Positions 23,101-35,300 of a stretch of DNA of 64,000 nt are shown here, piece by piece. The notes under the pieces are model-generated. The model worked only from the letters and a program-made list of their open reading frames with translations, made no database searches and was not told the origin of the DNA. The translations under genes were made by a program, and so were the position numbers. How positions within the stretch are numbered: the first letter of the stretch is position 1; every line of letters begins with the position of its first letter. Origin of the DNA: Altica lythri (lineage: Eukaryota; Arthropoda; Insecta; Coleoptera; Chrysomelidae); assembly GCA_964028335.1 (NCBI GenBank), contig OZ034803.1, positions 44,098,727 through 44,162,726 on the forward strand. Direction: 5' to 3'.

Positions 23101-23420
23101 TAAAAGATGATTTTTAAGAAATTGTTAAAAATCGTTAAAAATGAACGAAACTAAAAATTTTGAATAAAATTGTTTACAAAGTGTACAATCGTAAAATATT
23201 GTTAAATAACTTAAAAAAAAATTCAGAATTGCGAAAAATTGTTAAAAATCATCGCAGCAATGATAAAATCGGGAAAAAGAAACGCAAACATTATAGAAAA
23301 AAACGTAAGTAATTAAAAAAACAAGAAAGAAGGCAAAAATAAGAAAAAACCGGACAAAAAAATAAATTTTAAAAAAAGAATTGATAAAACTCTCAAAATA
23401 AACGAGAAAATAAGTTACTT
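23101..23420. repeat. A-rich degenerate repeat, related to 9300-10620
   Basis: Words such as AAATTGTTAAAAATCGTTAA recur with little conservation. The composition and word set are those of the large field at 9300-10620. Confidence 0.5.
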
Positions 23421-24706
23421 TAACGATGCAAATCTCTAAGATCGTTTGACATCCAGGTTACGTAGACACCCAATAGATGGCGCTATATTTTGATTTCTAG
23501 ATTATACATTTAGAAATGAGAAATACGAAAAAATCAAACAAAAAATCTCAAAAATTGATTGTTATGCGGTACAAAGTTTGCGGGCAGCTAGCAGTACAAT
23601 AATATGTTTATTTATGATAATTCGTTATGAAAAAAAAACAGTAAAGTAAGCTTTAAAAAATTCAAATCCAACTATAAGAACCAGAGATATTGTCCATTTA
23701 GTGCAAAATTGTTGCAAATAACTGCACTTCATACTTAATCACCATATAATTCGACTTACAAGAATGCTAAAAGGGTATATAAGGGCTTATTTGAATGAAA
23801 ACAAATTTTGATTTATTATGATAAAATATTTGTCAGATTGTTTACAACAAAGTTATAACAAATAGGTAAATCGTCAAAATTAAAAGAAAAACAACAAAGT
23901 AGTTTGTTTATAAGCATTTTTAAAACTGTTACATAAAAATATTGATATTTAATTGTCAAGAATGTTTTTCTTTATCCAAAGACGAATATTTTTAGCCTTT
24001 GTGGACCCTTGTAAATTGATAAGATCCTTTAAAATTATCGATATTTAGATATTTAGTTCGAACTCGGTGGTTCCTTGTTAATTTTTCTTCGTTTTAGACT
24101 TGCAGCCATTTAAACAATTAAATGGTTTATTTGTTGAACGTTTACCCTCAATATTCGTAATCAGCATATCAAAGTAATTAACAAAACTTGGGTGAGTAAT
24201 GCCATTAATGTAAACGCAAATTTACCTGGCGCCCGTTCTATAAAACTTTTGTGTCTGATTGGGTACGTTACATTAATTTTTTTTTATATTTAAAAAAACT
24301 GATTTTAAAATAAATCTGGTTTATTGAGACAAATTGAAATTTTAAATCTGCAATCGTGTCAGCTGGAGAGAGCGTCAGCTGTCCGGAATGGCCAAAATTT
24401 AAACATTTGTTTCCGAGTCTTAATTCAGAACTGCACCATGTCTGATTTTATCAAGTCGAGCACGGAGCCCAAGCTTGCCAAGTGGTGCAATGTGCATGCC
24501 TTCCCGGCAATCTAAATTATTACCGTACTTCTAAACAAGACGATCTTATTAAAAACTTTAACAGCACTATACACAAACGAAATTAAAAAATATTGATACA
24601 GCTTACGCTTAGTTAAAGAAACATAAACAATGAAAATTCGTATTATTTAACATTGAAAACACATTTTTCATACCTATCTCTATTACCGATATCTTTATAT
24701 TTTTTA
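23421..24706. other. Unassigned AT-rich sequence
   Basis: Apart from an isolated AATAGATGGCGCT word near 23470, I see no gene or element end. The plus-strand open frame at 24324-24515 lacks any recognisable motif. Confidence 0.3.
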
Positions 24707-25472
24707 CTAGCTGTTCCGGCGGACTTTGTACCGCATAACACTGTCGTGTCTTTTTTCCATTTTTCATTTTTTCAAATTTTTACCTTTTTTTTTGTTTTCA
24801 ATAATTTTTTTATATTAGATATTTTATATAAGATATCCACTGCACCACCGTACGGTGGCTTTATAGCACTTAATTTAGTAAGAAATTCTCGTTTAAATAT
24901 ATGAGATAATAACTGCGCCACCTCACGGTGGCGTCCTAGTTATTTTAAAATTGTAATATCTTCTAAGATGTTCATTGAAATTAAGTGATGTCAAAGACAA
25001 TTTTCTTTACAATTAAATACTCTTAATTAACAACACATTTATTTGGATAAAGATTAATATTATTTCGTTGATACAACTCTTAACAAATAATACATTAATT
25101 TCGACCAAATTTGATTACCATAAAAACGGTTCTAGTGAGTTAATCTTAAAAGGTAGACATATACTGTCGCGTAAATTTTTTTAGATCATTTCAAGAGGAA
25201 TAATTCTTTCATACATATATTTTTGTTATCTTGAACCGTTTTCGCAGCACACGCAATGGAAGCCCTCAAGGATCAATAATTTTCTCCGTTTTTTTCACAT
25301 TTTCCATTACTTCTTCGCTCCTAATAGTTGCATCGTGATATTATATAGCCTAAAGCCTTTCTCGATAAATGGTCTATTTAACACAAAAAGAATTTTTCAA
25401 TTCGAACCAATAGTTCCTGAGATTAGCGCGTTCAAACAAACAAACGCTTCAGCTTTATAATATTAGTATAGA
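24707..25472 (-). mobile_element. Non-autonomous Helitron (minus), both ends intact
   Basis: On the minus strand it begins TCTATACTAATATTATAAAG (25472 downward), a 5' end widely seen in insect Helitrons. It ends with the stem GCGG-N8-CCGC, then CGGAACAGCTAG (24710-24707). It is inserted between A and T. Length 766 bp, no coding capacity. It contains two GCCACC...GGTGGC hairpin units (24845-24860 and 24917-24933) shared with the loci at 4181-4500 and 43360-43470. Confidence 0.8.
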
Positions 25473-25479
25473 TTTAAAC

Positions 25480-28030
25480 TTGATAATTTTTGATATAGTT
25501 TAGAAAATGAAAATTGGTCTACAGTGCTATCTATAATGAATTCGGATGAGGCATTTAATTGTTTTTTAGAATTGTTTTTATATCATTTTAAAAATTGTTT
25601 TCCTTTAAAAAAGTATATTCAAAATAGTAAAAATAAAAGTTGGGTAAACGATGAAGTCAAGTGTATTTCTGAAAGACTTATATGGAATGCAATTGCTCTA
25701 CCCCGAATTGCTATCTGCTTATAAGTGTCTAAAACCAATCACAAGAGACTATGTCTAAATACAACAAAAAAAAATATTACCAAGCCAAAATAATAAATTC
25801 TGAAAATGAAAGTTGAAATGTAGTTAAGGAACTGTGTAACAATACAAAAAAAAGAATAATATGGAAACTTTTGATAGCGACAATCGTCTGTGTGCTGATC
25901 CTTTTACAATTGCTAGTAAATTTTATGATTTTTTTATTGATGCACCATAGAGGGTTGTCAATAATATAAGTAAAAATGTTAAGCATGAATATGTTAAACT
26001 TAAAAATAGAGATAATGCATTTTTCCTGTTTCCTTTGTAACGTTCGTTTTTGAGCATACCATCCTGACTATATATTTTTATTCTGTTCAATTTTTATCGC
26101 ACCGGTGCGAAAGGTGGATTGCCGACTTGGTAGGAGAAATAATGTTTCTTCGACAGAATAATTTTTCAATTCTTTCATTTCATCTGCGATTCTTAAAAAA
26201 TTCATAATTAGTTTCTGACTACCTTCGCCCTTCATTCTGGTGAGTACCTTTTTGCCTTTGTTTTAATTTTATTTGTTAGAAATAATCCAAAATGCGTTAA
26301 ATATATTATTTTAAGTATTTAACTAACACTTAATTTTCGAATACAATTGCTATTGTAAAAAGGTCAGTTTTTTGTGGTGTTAAAATATATAAACATGGAA
26401 TGTAATTAATTTTTTCGAAATTTGGAGAACTGGATTGCGATTGTATTCGATAGCAATTACTTAAAGGTGGGAGTTTTGATTTCAATATTATTATTAGGGT
26501 TATTTCCAAATTTGAGAAGGAAACCAGCTAAATTAATCAGAAAAATTTCACTGTCTGCCGACAGCCATTTTGAAGCCGACACCAGGTGTAACCATTCCCG
26601 GGATTGGTCCTAAGGAAGTTCCTTTAAAGGAAAGATCATTTCCATCCACATTTGCAGTTCCGATCCACATCTAAACGAACTCCGACAGGAAGACTTCGAA
26701 CAACAAAGATAAGAGATTAAATTAATTTATTAGATTCAATATTTACTAACTTCTTTATTGAGTAATAATTCAACTTAAAACTGATTTTTTGTTTTTTATT
26801 TGTTTGTCTGTACTTGGGCACCCTATAATTGATGTTTGGAAGGGATTAAATAAGACTCAGAAGGAAGCCACGAACCCAGGAGCTAGCCTCGGTTAATTAA
26901 GGGTTACACCTTATGCCCGTTCTGAGCTTTTGTATTTATTGCAAACTAAAATGAAAAGTAAATCGTCATCAGGTTCTGATGAAATGCCAACGTTTATCAT
27001 ATTAAGAGTTTTATCTGTAATTACAGAGCCACTGACTCATATTGTGAATTTGTCTTCTCAACAAGGAATTCTAAGGAAAGGCAAGGTTGTGTCTGTGTTT
27101 AAAAAATTTAATTCACTGCTTTTAACGAACTATTGCCCTGTAACCATACCTTCGGGTTTTCAAAAATGTTTGAATACGCTTACTTGCATAGGTCGATGAG
27201 GTTTGTTGGAAAAAATAACATTTAAATAATAGTCAACATGGATTTATGGGGGCAAATTCGGCTAATTCGGTTGATTTTGTTGAGACAAGCGAGTGCCCGG
27301 TGGGAGTTTTTTTGCGATTTTTGTCGGGCATTCGACTGCGCCAATCACAGCATTTTAATTAAAAAAATGTATGCTATGGTATTAGAGGTACTCTTTTGGA
27401 GTCTGTTTTATTTGGACGTTCTTAATTTGTTTCTCTTAAGTATTATAATGTTGTACGTTTTTACGGTAAGATCCTCGGAGAGGATGATTACAATGGGAGT
27501 ACCGCAAGGCTCCGTGTTGGGCCTCTATCTTTTTATTTTATATATTAATGAAATTGACAGTTTGGCTTCGGATTTACATTTCTCAGCATATGCGGACTAT
27601 ATATCTATAATTATTTTAAATAATAAGGACAATGTGAATAGAAGAAAGCACTAATGAAATGTTGAAAATTTTAGGTGATTGTTATAATGTAAATGACCTT
27701 CATTTTAATGTAAAAAAGACTTCACTTTTAAGGTTTCATAATAGCCAAAAAATGTTTCTGACCTAAATATAAATATAAAGGATGTGCCGTTGTCGACTGC
27801 ACAAACAGTGAAATTCTTCGGAGTTGTTTTAGATTAAAATTTAAATTGGGCAGACCATTGTACACTCTTGGTGACTGAATTAAGCCACAAATTTTTTTGT
27901 TTAAAAATACCAATTCGCAACTTATAACCTTGTATCATGCACATGTCGCCAGTAGACTTAGATATGGTACCTATTATGTCTGGGGTAACTCCACTATGTT
28001 CAGAGACGTTTTTTTTTTGTTCAAGGTACA
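25480..28030 (+). pseudogene. CR1/Jockey-like non-LTR polymerase relic split by a solo LTR
   Basis: The left piece (25480-26035) encodes the stretch between endonuclease and polymerase, with NCFPLKK and KSWVNDEV features. After the LTR, the right piece has KMKSKSSSGSDEMPTFI (about 26945-26995), a CDFCRAFDCANHSIL segment (27315-27357), GVPQGSVLG (27499-27525), a damaged aspartate box in YADYISI (about 27592) and KFFGVVLD (about 27813-27836). It ends near 28030 with RYNYGIYL. Stops and frameshifts are common. The catalytic box reads ADY instead of the expected ADD. The reading frame agrees across 26035/26909 once the LTR and one copy of its target duplication are ignored. Confidence 0.75.
26036..26908 (+). 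mobile_element. Solo LTR, family A (plus)
   Basis: An 873-bp TG...CA segment (TGTAACGTTCG ... AAGGGTTACA) lies between perfect 4-bp repeats, CCTT, at 26032-26035 and 26909-26912. It interrupts a non-LTR polymerase frame. It is homologous in full to the inverse copy at 11593-12444. Open frames inside it have no viral or transposon domain. Confidence 0.9.
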
Positions 28031-28194
28031 ATTATGGTATTTACCTTGATTATATGAGTACCTACCTATCTAAAGAAGAATAATTGTTTGTTATCAGTTA
28101 TTTTAAAAATAAGCAAAGAGCATTCATGTAGGTAACACTATTAAATCCTACATTATAAAAAAAAAGAAAACCAATCATTTTTCCTAACAATGTT

Positions 28195-29880
28195 TTTAAG
28201 TTTTTAGTTTGATAAATCCATTTGAAACCACAACCGACCTACAATTCGTTCAGTTCCGCCCAGTAAAAAAGGCGATTTACGAACCAGATCGTTTCCACTG
28301 ATATCAAAAACTTCTTCAGAATCTTTAAGAAATTTGTGACTTGTACCTGGAATACGCTTGTAAAATTCTATTGTATATTCATTTCTGACTCTTGGTTTTT
28401 ACTTTTACCAACATGGTGTTTTACTGATGTCTATGTTGCAAATTTTACAATAACAAACTTGTCGATGTCATAAGACACTTCGGTACCATCACTCGATTCA
28501 TCGTTTAAAAAATATAGCAACGTGATTTTCATCATCATTAGAATCACTCTCAAATACTTTTCTAGTAGCTTTCTTTAAATTTTTGTTTATCAAATTTCTT
28601 CTTCCTATTAATTCTTTAGCTTCTACTTTTTTTATTTTTTATTTTAAGCTTTTTTATTTCCCTTTTTCTGGCGTATCTGTCACAATCCGTGTTGCTTCTT
28701 GTTTTTCCTTCCTTTTCTTTCTACAATTCTAGGACCTGCTTTAGGAAAAGGTTGAACTTGTTCAGGAGATATGAAAAACAGATTAGCTTATATTCAAAAA
28801 AATATTTTGTGTAACATGAAGGTTAAACTTCCATATATGGATTCCTTCAGGTTCTGCAGTAGAACATGATGGTTGAGCTCCTACATTTGAAGTAATGGTT
28901 TCCGTTAGCAATTCTGGATATGACGCCAGAAAATCTTTTTGAAGGACTTCAGTTATATTATTAATAGACATTGTTTTTCCAGGGTTGTTAGTATACCAAG
29001 AATTTACAGATTCATCATAACAACACTTTGAAAGGTCCAAACACAGACACGTCAAGTGACTGTAGCTTATGCGACGTGTGTGGAGAAAACGTAATTGTTA
29101 TTATTCCAACTTGAGATGCAAATCGATAGCTTCTAAAAAGAGATAGGTTTCATGATTATCAATAAAAAGCTAAACATGTTCTTCTTGAGAGGATTTGAAA
29201 TAATATTGAACATGTTGAAGATATGTGAATAACAGCTTTTCTGTACTCCAACCACTTGAATTTGCTGCAGTCGGAGCACTTTTTATCATATAATCCCTAT
29301 AATGGACTCGTGGAAAAATCAGCTTGGGCGAAACATGATTTACTACTGTGTTTATTGTTGCTATTATGGTTATCAACTGACGTTTTTCTGCAGAAGTTAT
29401 TCCTTTGACCTGTTTGCATTTTTTCGAGGCCACAACTTTTGATGGTTTCATCTATATTTTAGATTATATTTGGAGGAGCAATGCCAAACCGTTTATGCAC
29501 ATCATCAGTGTGAATAAAAAATAAGTCTATATTTGTTCTATTAAAACTCAGGTTCAGGTTTTCTTACCAAAACGATTTTCTATGACGATACATAAAGTGT
29601 CTCATCCATTTAATTCCTGCTATTTTATTGATATTCACCTGTTGGGGATTTTTTTAATTATATGCTAATTCCCTATCTCCTTTCTTAGTAAGTCTGTATT
29701 GCATTTTGGCGACTGTTTCAATATATTCTACAAGGCTTTTTTCAGTATTTGTAAAATTTTTTTTGTAATATATTTGGCCTATTCTTTCTGTAGCCGGAAA
29801 TTCCTCGTGGGCTTGAACATACATCTGTAAAGTGACTTCTGAAACTTTAGCATTCAGATATGTCTTTGCAACCTAAATGT
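28195..29880 (-). pseudogene. pogo/Tigger-like transposase relic (DDE superfamily)
   Basis: Reading the minus strand from about 29880 downward gives an ordered CENP-B-type helix-turn-helix region (LVEYIETVAKMQYRLTKKG). An IDETxI-like first catalytic region follows (near 29470). Then comes the highly typical ITSAEKRQLITIIATIN block with LIFPRVHYRDYMIK (29420-29290). Next is a degenerate catalytic segment (about 29100), and finally SVNSWYTNNPGKTMSINNI in the C-terminal region (29000-28960). In-frame stops and at least four frame changes make it inactive. No terminal repeats could be fixed, so the limits are approximate. Confidence 0.75.
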
Positions 29881-30039
29881 TGAATGATACAATAAATTTA
29901 TATCGATAAATTAAACTACTTTCCCATATATTAGGAATTCATAGAACTAATTACAAAATTTGTATTGAAAGATTAAATTGTCGCTTTTAGCATTTTTCGT
30001 TAATTTTATTTTTTATGTTTCCTACCGTTTAAAACTTTT

Positions 30040-30526
30040 TATCAAGATCTGGTAATGTGGCAAAAATTGCTTTAAAAGATCAAAGAACAGTTACTTTTGA
30101 TTGGTACATAATCGTTTGTTTGCCAAAAGTTATCGTGAAACTCCGACAAAGCAACACACAACGAAAAATCATCCTAGATCAAGGCAATGCAAGTGCTCAC
30201 ACTGCCCAAAAGACAATGGAGTTTTTATTGCTTCAATACATCGAATAGTTGGAACATTCACCGTATGGTGTCGAACTAAGTACTTCTTCACGTTCCCAAA
30301 TATCAAGAATTCAATGCGTGGGATGCGATTCCAGTCGCCAGAAGGAGCCATCGATGTCTTTAAATCAGCGATTTTGCAGGTGTCAACTGAAGACTGAAAT
30401 AAGTGTTTTACCAATTGGTTTAAACGTATGCAAAAGTATATTGATCTTGGTGGAACATATTTTAAAAATCAATAAAGTCTTTAATTTGTATAGATGCAAA
30501 ACTAAAAAGACAACCCTCGTATCTTG
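30040..30526 (+). pseudogene. 5'-truncated mariner transposase with 3' terminal repeat
   Basis: The plus strand holds the C-terminal third of a mariner transposase. It includes the region before the second catalytic aspartate (IILDQGNASAHTAQKTMEF, where families usually have D-N-A). After a frameshift come the FPNIKNSMRG-type block and NWFKRMQKYI-like residues. It ends at GCAAAACTAAAAAGACAACC (about 30497-30516), which is the inverse of the 5' terminal repeat of the mariner relic near 63860, followed by TA. The 5' half is absent. Confidence 0.8.
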
Positions 30527-30983
30527 TTAATAATTACAGTACCTAAAACAAATAAAATTATATTTACTTTTTTAAACCTTTTAAATTCACTTCCAAGAAC
30601 ATCTTTTTCTAAGAAGATATCTTACTTAAAGTCAATTCTGCACAGTGTTAATGTCCCTTTTGCTAAATTAAAAAAAGTATTAATTTCCTCGAAAGAATAA
30701 AAATGACGTTTGCGTTGCCACAGACATAAAAATGTCATCCTATTGTGATTCAAAACATAAACCAGTGTTCAATTAAACTATCAAAAGACATTATGCTATT
30801 GTAGCCACTACGGTTATTATTTGACCATAAAATAGCACAATGGTTGTGAGAAGATAATTAAAAAATTTCATCCCTTTAACAGCTGATTCTGTTAAGTGGG
30901 AACAAGAAAATTTAACATTGGAATAAAGGAATACCTATATAAAAAGGTTATTAACCTCCAAAAATCAAAAAAGGTTTTATCAA

Positions 30984-31214
30984 AGGTAATACCACGAGTC
31001 CTTAAAATTTTATCGATAAATTTTTAGTTTCCACGAAAACTTTTTTATTTGGCAAAAATACGAAAACAAACTGAAATGTGATAAAATCACGAGTCCGTAG
31101 GACGAGTGATTTTATCATATTCAGTTTGTTTGAGTAGTTTTGCCTAAAATAAAAAAGTTTGAGTCTGGAAAATAAAAATTTATCTAGTAAAATTTTACAG
31201 GACGAGTGGTATTT
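30984..31214. mobile_element. Palindromic MITE
   Basis: The whole ~230 bp folds on itself. The outer ends are ACCACGAGTCC (about 30991) and GGACGAGTGGT (about 31210). The centre is GATAAAATCACGAGTCCGTA and GGACGAGTGATTTTATC (31080-31120). The CGAGTCC word therefore occurs at both the ends and the centre of the palindrome, suggesting a duplicated terminal repeat. No target duplication is certain. Confidence 0.6.
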
Positions 31215-31229
31215 GAGAAGATTATTTTT

Positions 31230-32286
31230 TGAACCATTCTGTACAAAAACTAGGATACGTGTATTTTGTGTTGCCTACCTATGATCTAATTTATTAAAAC
31301 ATTAATAATCAAGAGAAAGAAAGGAAGTGGGTTTACACAGAATAATATTTAATAAATATATTATTATTTTAAGAGAAAATACTTATAATCTTTTGATCTT
31401 TCAATAACTTTAATAAAAAATTTGACAAATTACCCTTCCTATTATCTTATCTACACTAGATAGTATTGACAGTTGTCAGTTGTCGTGAGCGTAGAGAAAA
31501 CAGCAGGGTTATAATTTGAATAAATATTTATTTTTATACCTATTTATACAATTATATTATTAAAGAGAAAATTACCAAAATAAAAATTATTAGGTATATC
31601 TATTTATAGTTTACCTACAAGACCACATTTGGCTGTAGGCATATAAAAGTTTTAAATGCATACAGAACCAGGAAGCAGGTTAGTTTTAAAGTACCTACAT
31701 ATTTGATTTTTCATTATCGTTTAGATGAATTGAATTGTGATAATAATAATAACAAAATATATTTCAGAATATTTAGATAATATAAATGAATGTTGATTTA
31801 TAGTAAAGTACTTCTAAACACGAAAGTTGATTGTTCAATATTGTTATTGAATTTTTGACAGTTCTATAATTTTATCAATAGTAGTAAAACCACTAGTGGT
31901 TTTATCAATATAAACCGGAATGATTGGCTAGATTTAGCATAAAACATTGAAGATTAAGCGTTTTCATTGGACGAAATCACAAAATTGTGATATTTTGACA
32001 GGTGAAAAAAATAATCATGATAAATTTTAATTATTGTATTATCCGTCTGGAAAATATCCGGAATTAATTATTTTTTATAATTTTAACATATTTCTTTTTT
32101 GTTACATTCTAAAACCAAAGGAATGCATAAAGTATCTTACGGTTATAGTAGGCAATCGTCAAAATTCCTTGAGAACACTATTTCTTACATATTCTTGATT
32201 GTAAAAAGGTTTCCCAAATGTTAGTACAATTTACTGAACTCAGAAAAAGTGCAGTTTATAAAACAATAATCTCGTCCATTCTTTTT
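31230..32286. other. Unassigned AT-rich sequence
   Basis: No gene. An 18-bp perfect palindrome, AAAACCACTAGTGGTTTT (31886-31903), sits between TTTATCAATA-like words and could be the core of another small palindromic element. Confidence 0.35.
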
Positions 32287-33179
32287 GAAGTTATACTTCT
32301 ATTCGTACACTTGGAGGAAAATATTGTGTAGAGTTAAAAAAATCATTACATATGTAATGGTGTGAGTAAGAGAGAGACAGAAACACTTATAAGGTATATT
32401 GGTCGGTAAAAATAAAGATGAAATATTTACCACATGTTATTAGTCATAACTGTAAGTCCTTTGAAAACCGTTTCAACATTCAGTACATTAAAAAGGGATA
32501 GATATACAAAAAACAGTCTGAACTAATGTATGAATATCATAGTGACGGACCACATGATTATTTGACAGATTATTTTATAATTCTGTCACGTAAGTCTACA
32601 TATAAAGTTTAGCATTTTATATTAATAACAATATTCAGTAATGAGTATTGTATTGTAGTCTAAAGTAACGTCACACGGTTGTAGTATATTCTGCTCTATG
32701 CTTTTAAGATTGTTGGCTACATAAACAGAGTTTTTACGAATAGTCGAGGAAATAAAGTACTAAAACCTCCGAATTTTGTAACGTAAGATGGATCGGAATG
32801 CGTTTTTATGCATTGGATTCGTTAGAGTATCAGGAAATTTGTCGCTATTTTTTATAATGTAAAAATGGGAAAGTGCATTTCTGCATTCGAAAAGTGCATT
32901 CCGAACAGACAATAGAGGGAAAACTTATATACTCGGGGTTTGTGGGGTCGCTCTACACGAATATCATGATGCCGAAAGATTCCGCGGCACTTGGTGCCTA
33001 GGGTATTTACCTCTTCTCCTGGGGTTTTATGTAAATTCTGTACGAAATCAGTGCACACTTTGGTATTTGGCGGTTTTTTGAATCTCCAGGATTTTGCTAA
33101 ATCATTCGCATACAAATTTATGAATTCGGGTGCGTGCATAGAAGTATAACTTTTGCTGGCAGTCCCACTGACTGCCACA
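32287..33179 (+). mobile_element. Helentron/HINE-like element, copy 3
   Basis: It starts GAAGTTATACTTCTATTCGT (32287) and carries the same ordered blocks as copy 2: GGTGTGAGT, CATGTTATTAGTCATAAC, CTGTCACGTAAG, GAGGAAATAAAG and GAACAGACAATAG. It ends with GCATAGAAGTATAACTT and the hairpin GGCAGTC-CCACT-GACTGCC (33158-33176), followed by ACA and a T tract. It is ~180 bp shorter than copy 2 because it has fewer minisatellite units. There is no coding region. Confidence 0.6.
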
Positions 33180-33189
33180 TTTGTTTTTT

Positions 33190-33970
33190 TTTTCATTCTC
33201 GAATCGTTTTCAGATCGGTATCGTTTTCTTGTTGCTCCTTTATCAAAGAGCTTCCATCTTCTGGCATAACCTTAACCAAGGTGAGTTTTTCTTCTTTCTG
33301 TTCCACTCGGGTACAATGGGGGCAAGTATTTCTTATATGGCCCAGTTCTCCGCAGTTCCAGCACCTCACTGGGCCCCTTTTTCTGGGGGATAACTTCATT
33401 AACGTTTCCAATATCGCCTCGACGTCACTGACGGAATAAACGGCATGGTCGCAGTTATCGGTATCTTCTCTTAGTCGAGCAACTCCATGTGAGGCCTTCG
33501 GCGCCCCATCGAACTCCAGGGCCACGGTCAAGGCGTCTACAAGAGATCTAGGCCACGCCAGTCGTCCAGCCCGTTGCAACTCGGCGTCTCAAAGACCATC
33601 GGTAAAGGTTTGGATCGCCAGGTACTTCAGGAAATCTTCCTTTGCATTTGGATACGCAAACTGTACCATTCTTGTCACTTCTGCTTTAAACTCCTGGATA
33701 GTTTCTCCATTTTTCTGCATCCGGCTCTTCAACTAAATACGGTATACCGGTTGTTGGCTCGTCAATTGTTGCGATAACTCCTATTGCTGACTCGTCACTC
33801 GTTGTGATAGTTTCATTGTTGGCTCGTGATTCGTTGCAACAGCTGAGAAAGTTGTTGAGTTTGTTCTTCTTGTTGGCTTGTCATTCATTGCAGCAGGGAA
33901 AGTTGTTGCGATTGTTCAGAAATTGCTTTTTAAACCGGATCTTCGAACTCCGTGGTCTAAATTATTACTT
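33190..33970 (-). pseudogene. gag: Gypsy Gag capsid/zinc-knuckle part
   Basis: On the minus strand the segment continues the Gag of the element whose N-terminus is at about 34990-34872. It begins with the QQLS/MTSQQ coiled-coil repeats (degenerate, with stops), then a capsid-like stretch (EFKAEVTRMVQFAYPNAKED and onward). A 128-codon open frame (33579-33193) ends with a CCHC knuckle, CWNCGELGHIRNTC (C-x2-C-x4-H-x4-C). It is cut off at the T tract where Helentron-like copy 3 ends. Protease and polymerase are not present in the window. Confidence 0.75.
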
Positions 33971-33974
33971 ACGT

Positions 33975-34867
33975 TGTAACGATTGCATCGTTTATTTCGA
34001 TCAGTTCTCCTGGACTATAAATATTTTTAAATTATTTAATGTTTTGGCGTTGTAACGAGTGGGAGACTGCAAAGTGGTTGGAGAGTTATTGGCTTCGTAG
34101 TCAATTTATGATTTTATTCTGTTCATTTGAACGTTGAATTGTTTTAATTCAAAGTTTTCCGACCAACTTTGCCCTTCTGTCTCTGGTAAGTTATTTATTA
34201 CCTTGGTTTTAAATTTAATAGTTTAATAATCCAAAATGCGGTGAATGTAATATTTTATTTATTTTACTAATATTTTAAAATATTCGAATACAATGGCTGA
34301 ATTCAATACTAGGTCAGTTTTTGTGGTATTTTTTTTTATTATTTATACTTAAAAGATAATTAATTTTTTCTTGAAATATGGACAGACTGATAGCTATTGT
34401 GTTTGAATAAAAGTATTTGAAATTCGGAGTTTTGATTCCAACTTTATTGACAGGGTTATTGCCACCTGAAAGAAGAGCCCTAATATTTGGTTTACCAAAA
34501 ACAACATTTTGAATTCGTCAGAAAGTCCGTTGCAGTTCTGATTTTCCGGACAGGAAAACCGTAAGGAAATTCCTTATCGCCCGCTGTTTGTTTTAGAAGC
34601 CTTCAGTGGAAATCAAACTTCACAACTATTGCTTTAGAAAACACCGTTATCAAGCCATCAACAAAATAAGATTAGATATAAAATTAATTTTTCATTAACT
34701 GTCAACAATAAGTAACCAAATTTATTGAAATAAATCATTTGAAACTGATCTAATATTTTATTTGTATGTCAGTACTGGCGCCCTATTCAATAACTTGATT
34801 GGGGAAAAAACTAAGCAAAATTTCAGCAGAACCCTCTGGAGCTAGCAAAGGGTATTTTTACGCTACA
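33975..34867 (+). mobile_element. Solo LTR, family B (plus), inside Gypsy gag
   Basis: An 893-bp TG...CA segment (TGTAACGATTGC ... TTACGCTACA) with a perfect 4-bp duplication, ACGT, at 33971-33974 and 34868-34871. It splits a minus-strand gag between codons that are contiguous in the plus-strand paralog at about 20062-20075. Its inverse homolog is at 57157-58061. Confidence 0.9.
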
Positions 34868-34871
34868 ACGT

Positions 34872-35300
34872 AGTATTCACAGAGAAAATTTAACAATACG
34901 GATTTGCATCCAGTAGTTTACAACTCAAATACTTCGAGCTTTCTCCTGAGCTTAGCCAGCAATAGTTTATTTATCTTTTTTCGAAGCCTTCTTGTATCTT
35001 TACACCACTCCTGACACAAATTTGAAACAGTTGTGGGGAATATAACACAATTTATTTACCAAAATTTTAACAGATTCACAAGAACTCTGCTGAATAACGT
35101 ACAATGACAATAAACTATTTGAACTCCCTTCCCTTAACTGCTCATACATCCCCTTGTATGGAATAAACGAATATTTTAGTATTTGCTAGAACATCATCTA
35201 GATATTAGAAGATTCTGGAATTCATAACGGAAAGGACCTTTACTTAAACGACTGTTTTTAAGTTATATACATATAACAAAATTAAGGTCATTTTGATTTT
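34872..35300 (-). pseudogene. gag: Gypsy leader and Gag N-terminus (minus), upstream of 33970
   Basis: The minus strand matches 19740-20065 of the plus-strand element in order: an AAGGGGATGTATG word, GTTCAAATAGT, CAGCAGAGTTCT, AATAAATTGTG, a primer-site-like TTGTGTCAGGAGTGG, and the SAP-domain codons. The SAP region carries a TAA and several changes. Upstream LTR homology fades near 35240-35300. Confidence 0.65.

Noticed and set aside
30057..30248. Functional mariner transposase
   Set aside because: Only the C-terminal third is present, with a frameshift and loss of the usual D-N-A catalytic context.
33134..33777. Plus-strand open frames across the Gypsy gag
   Set aside because: They are antisense to a clear CCHC-containing Gag frame on the minus strand.
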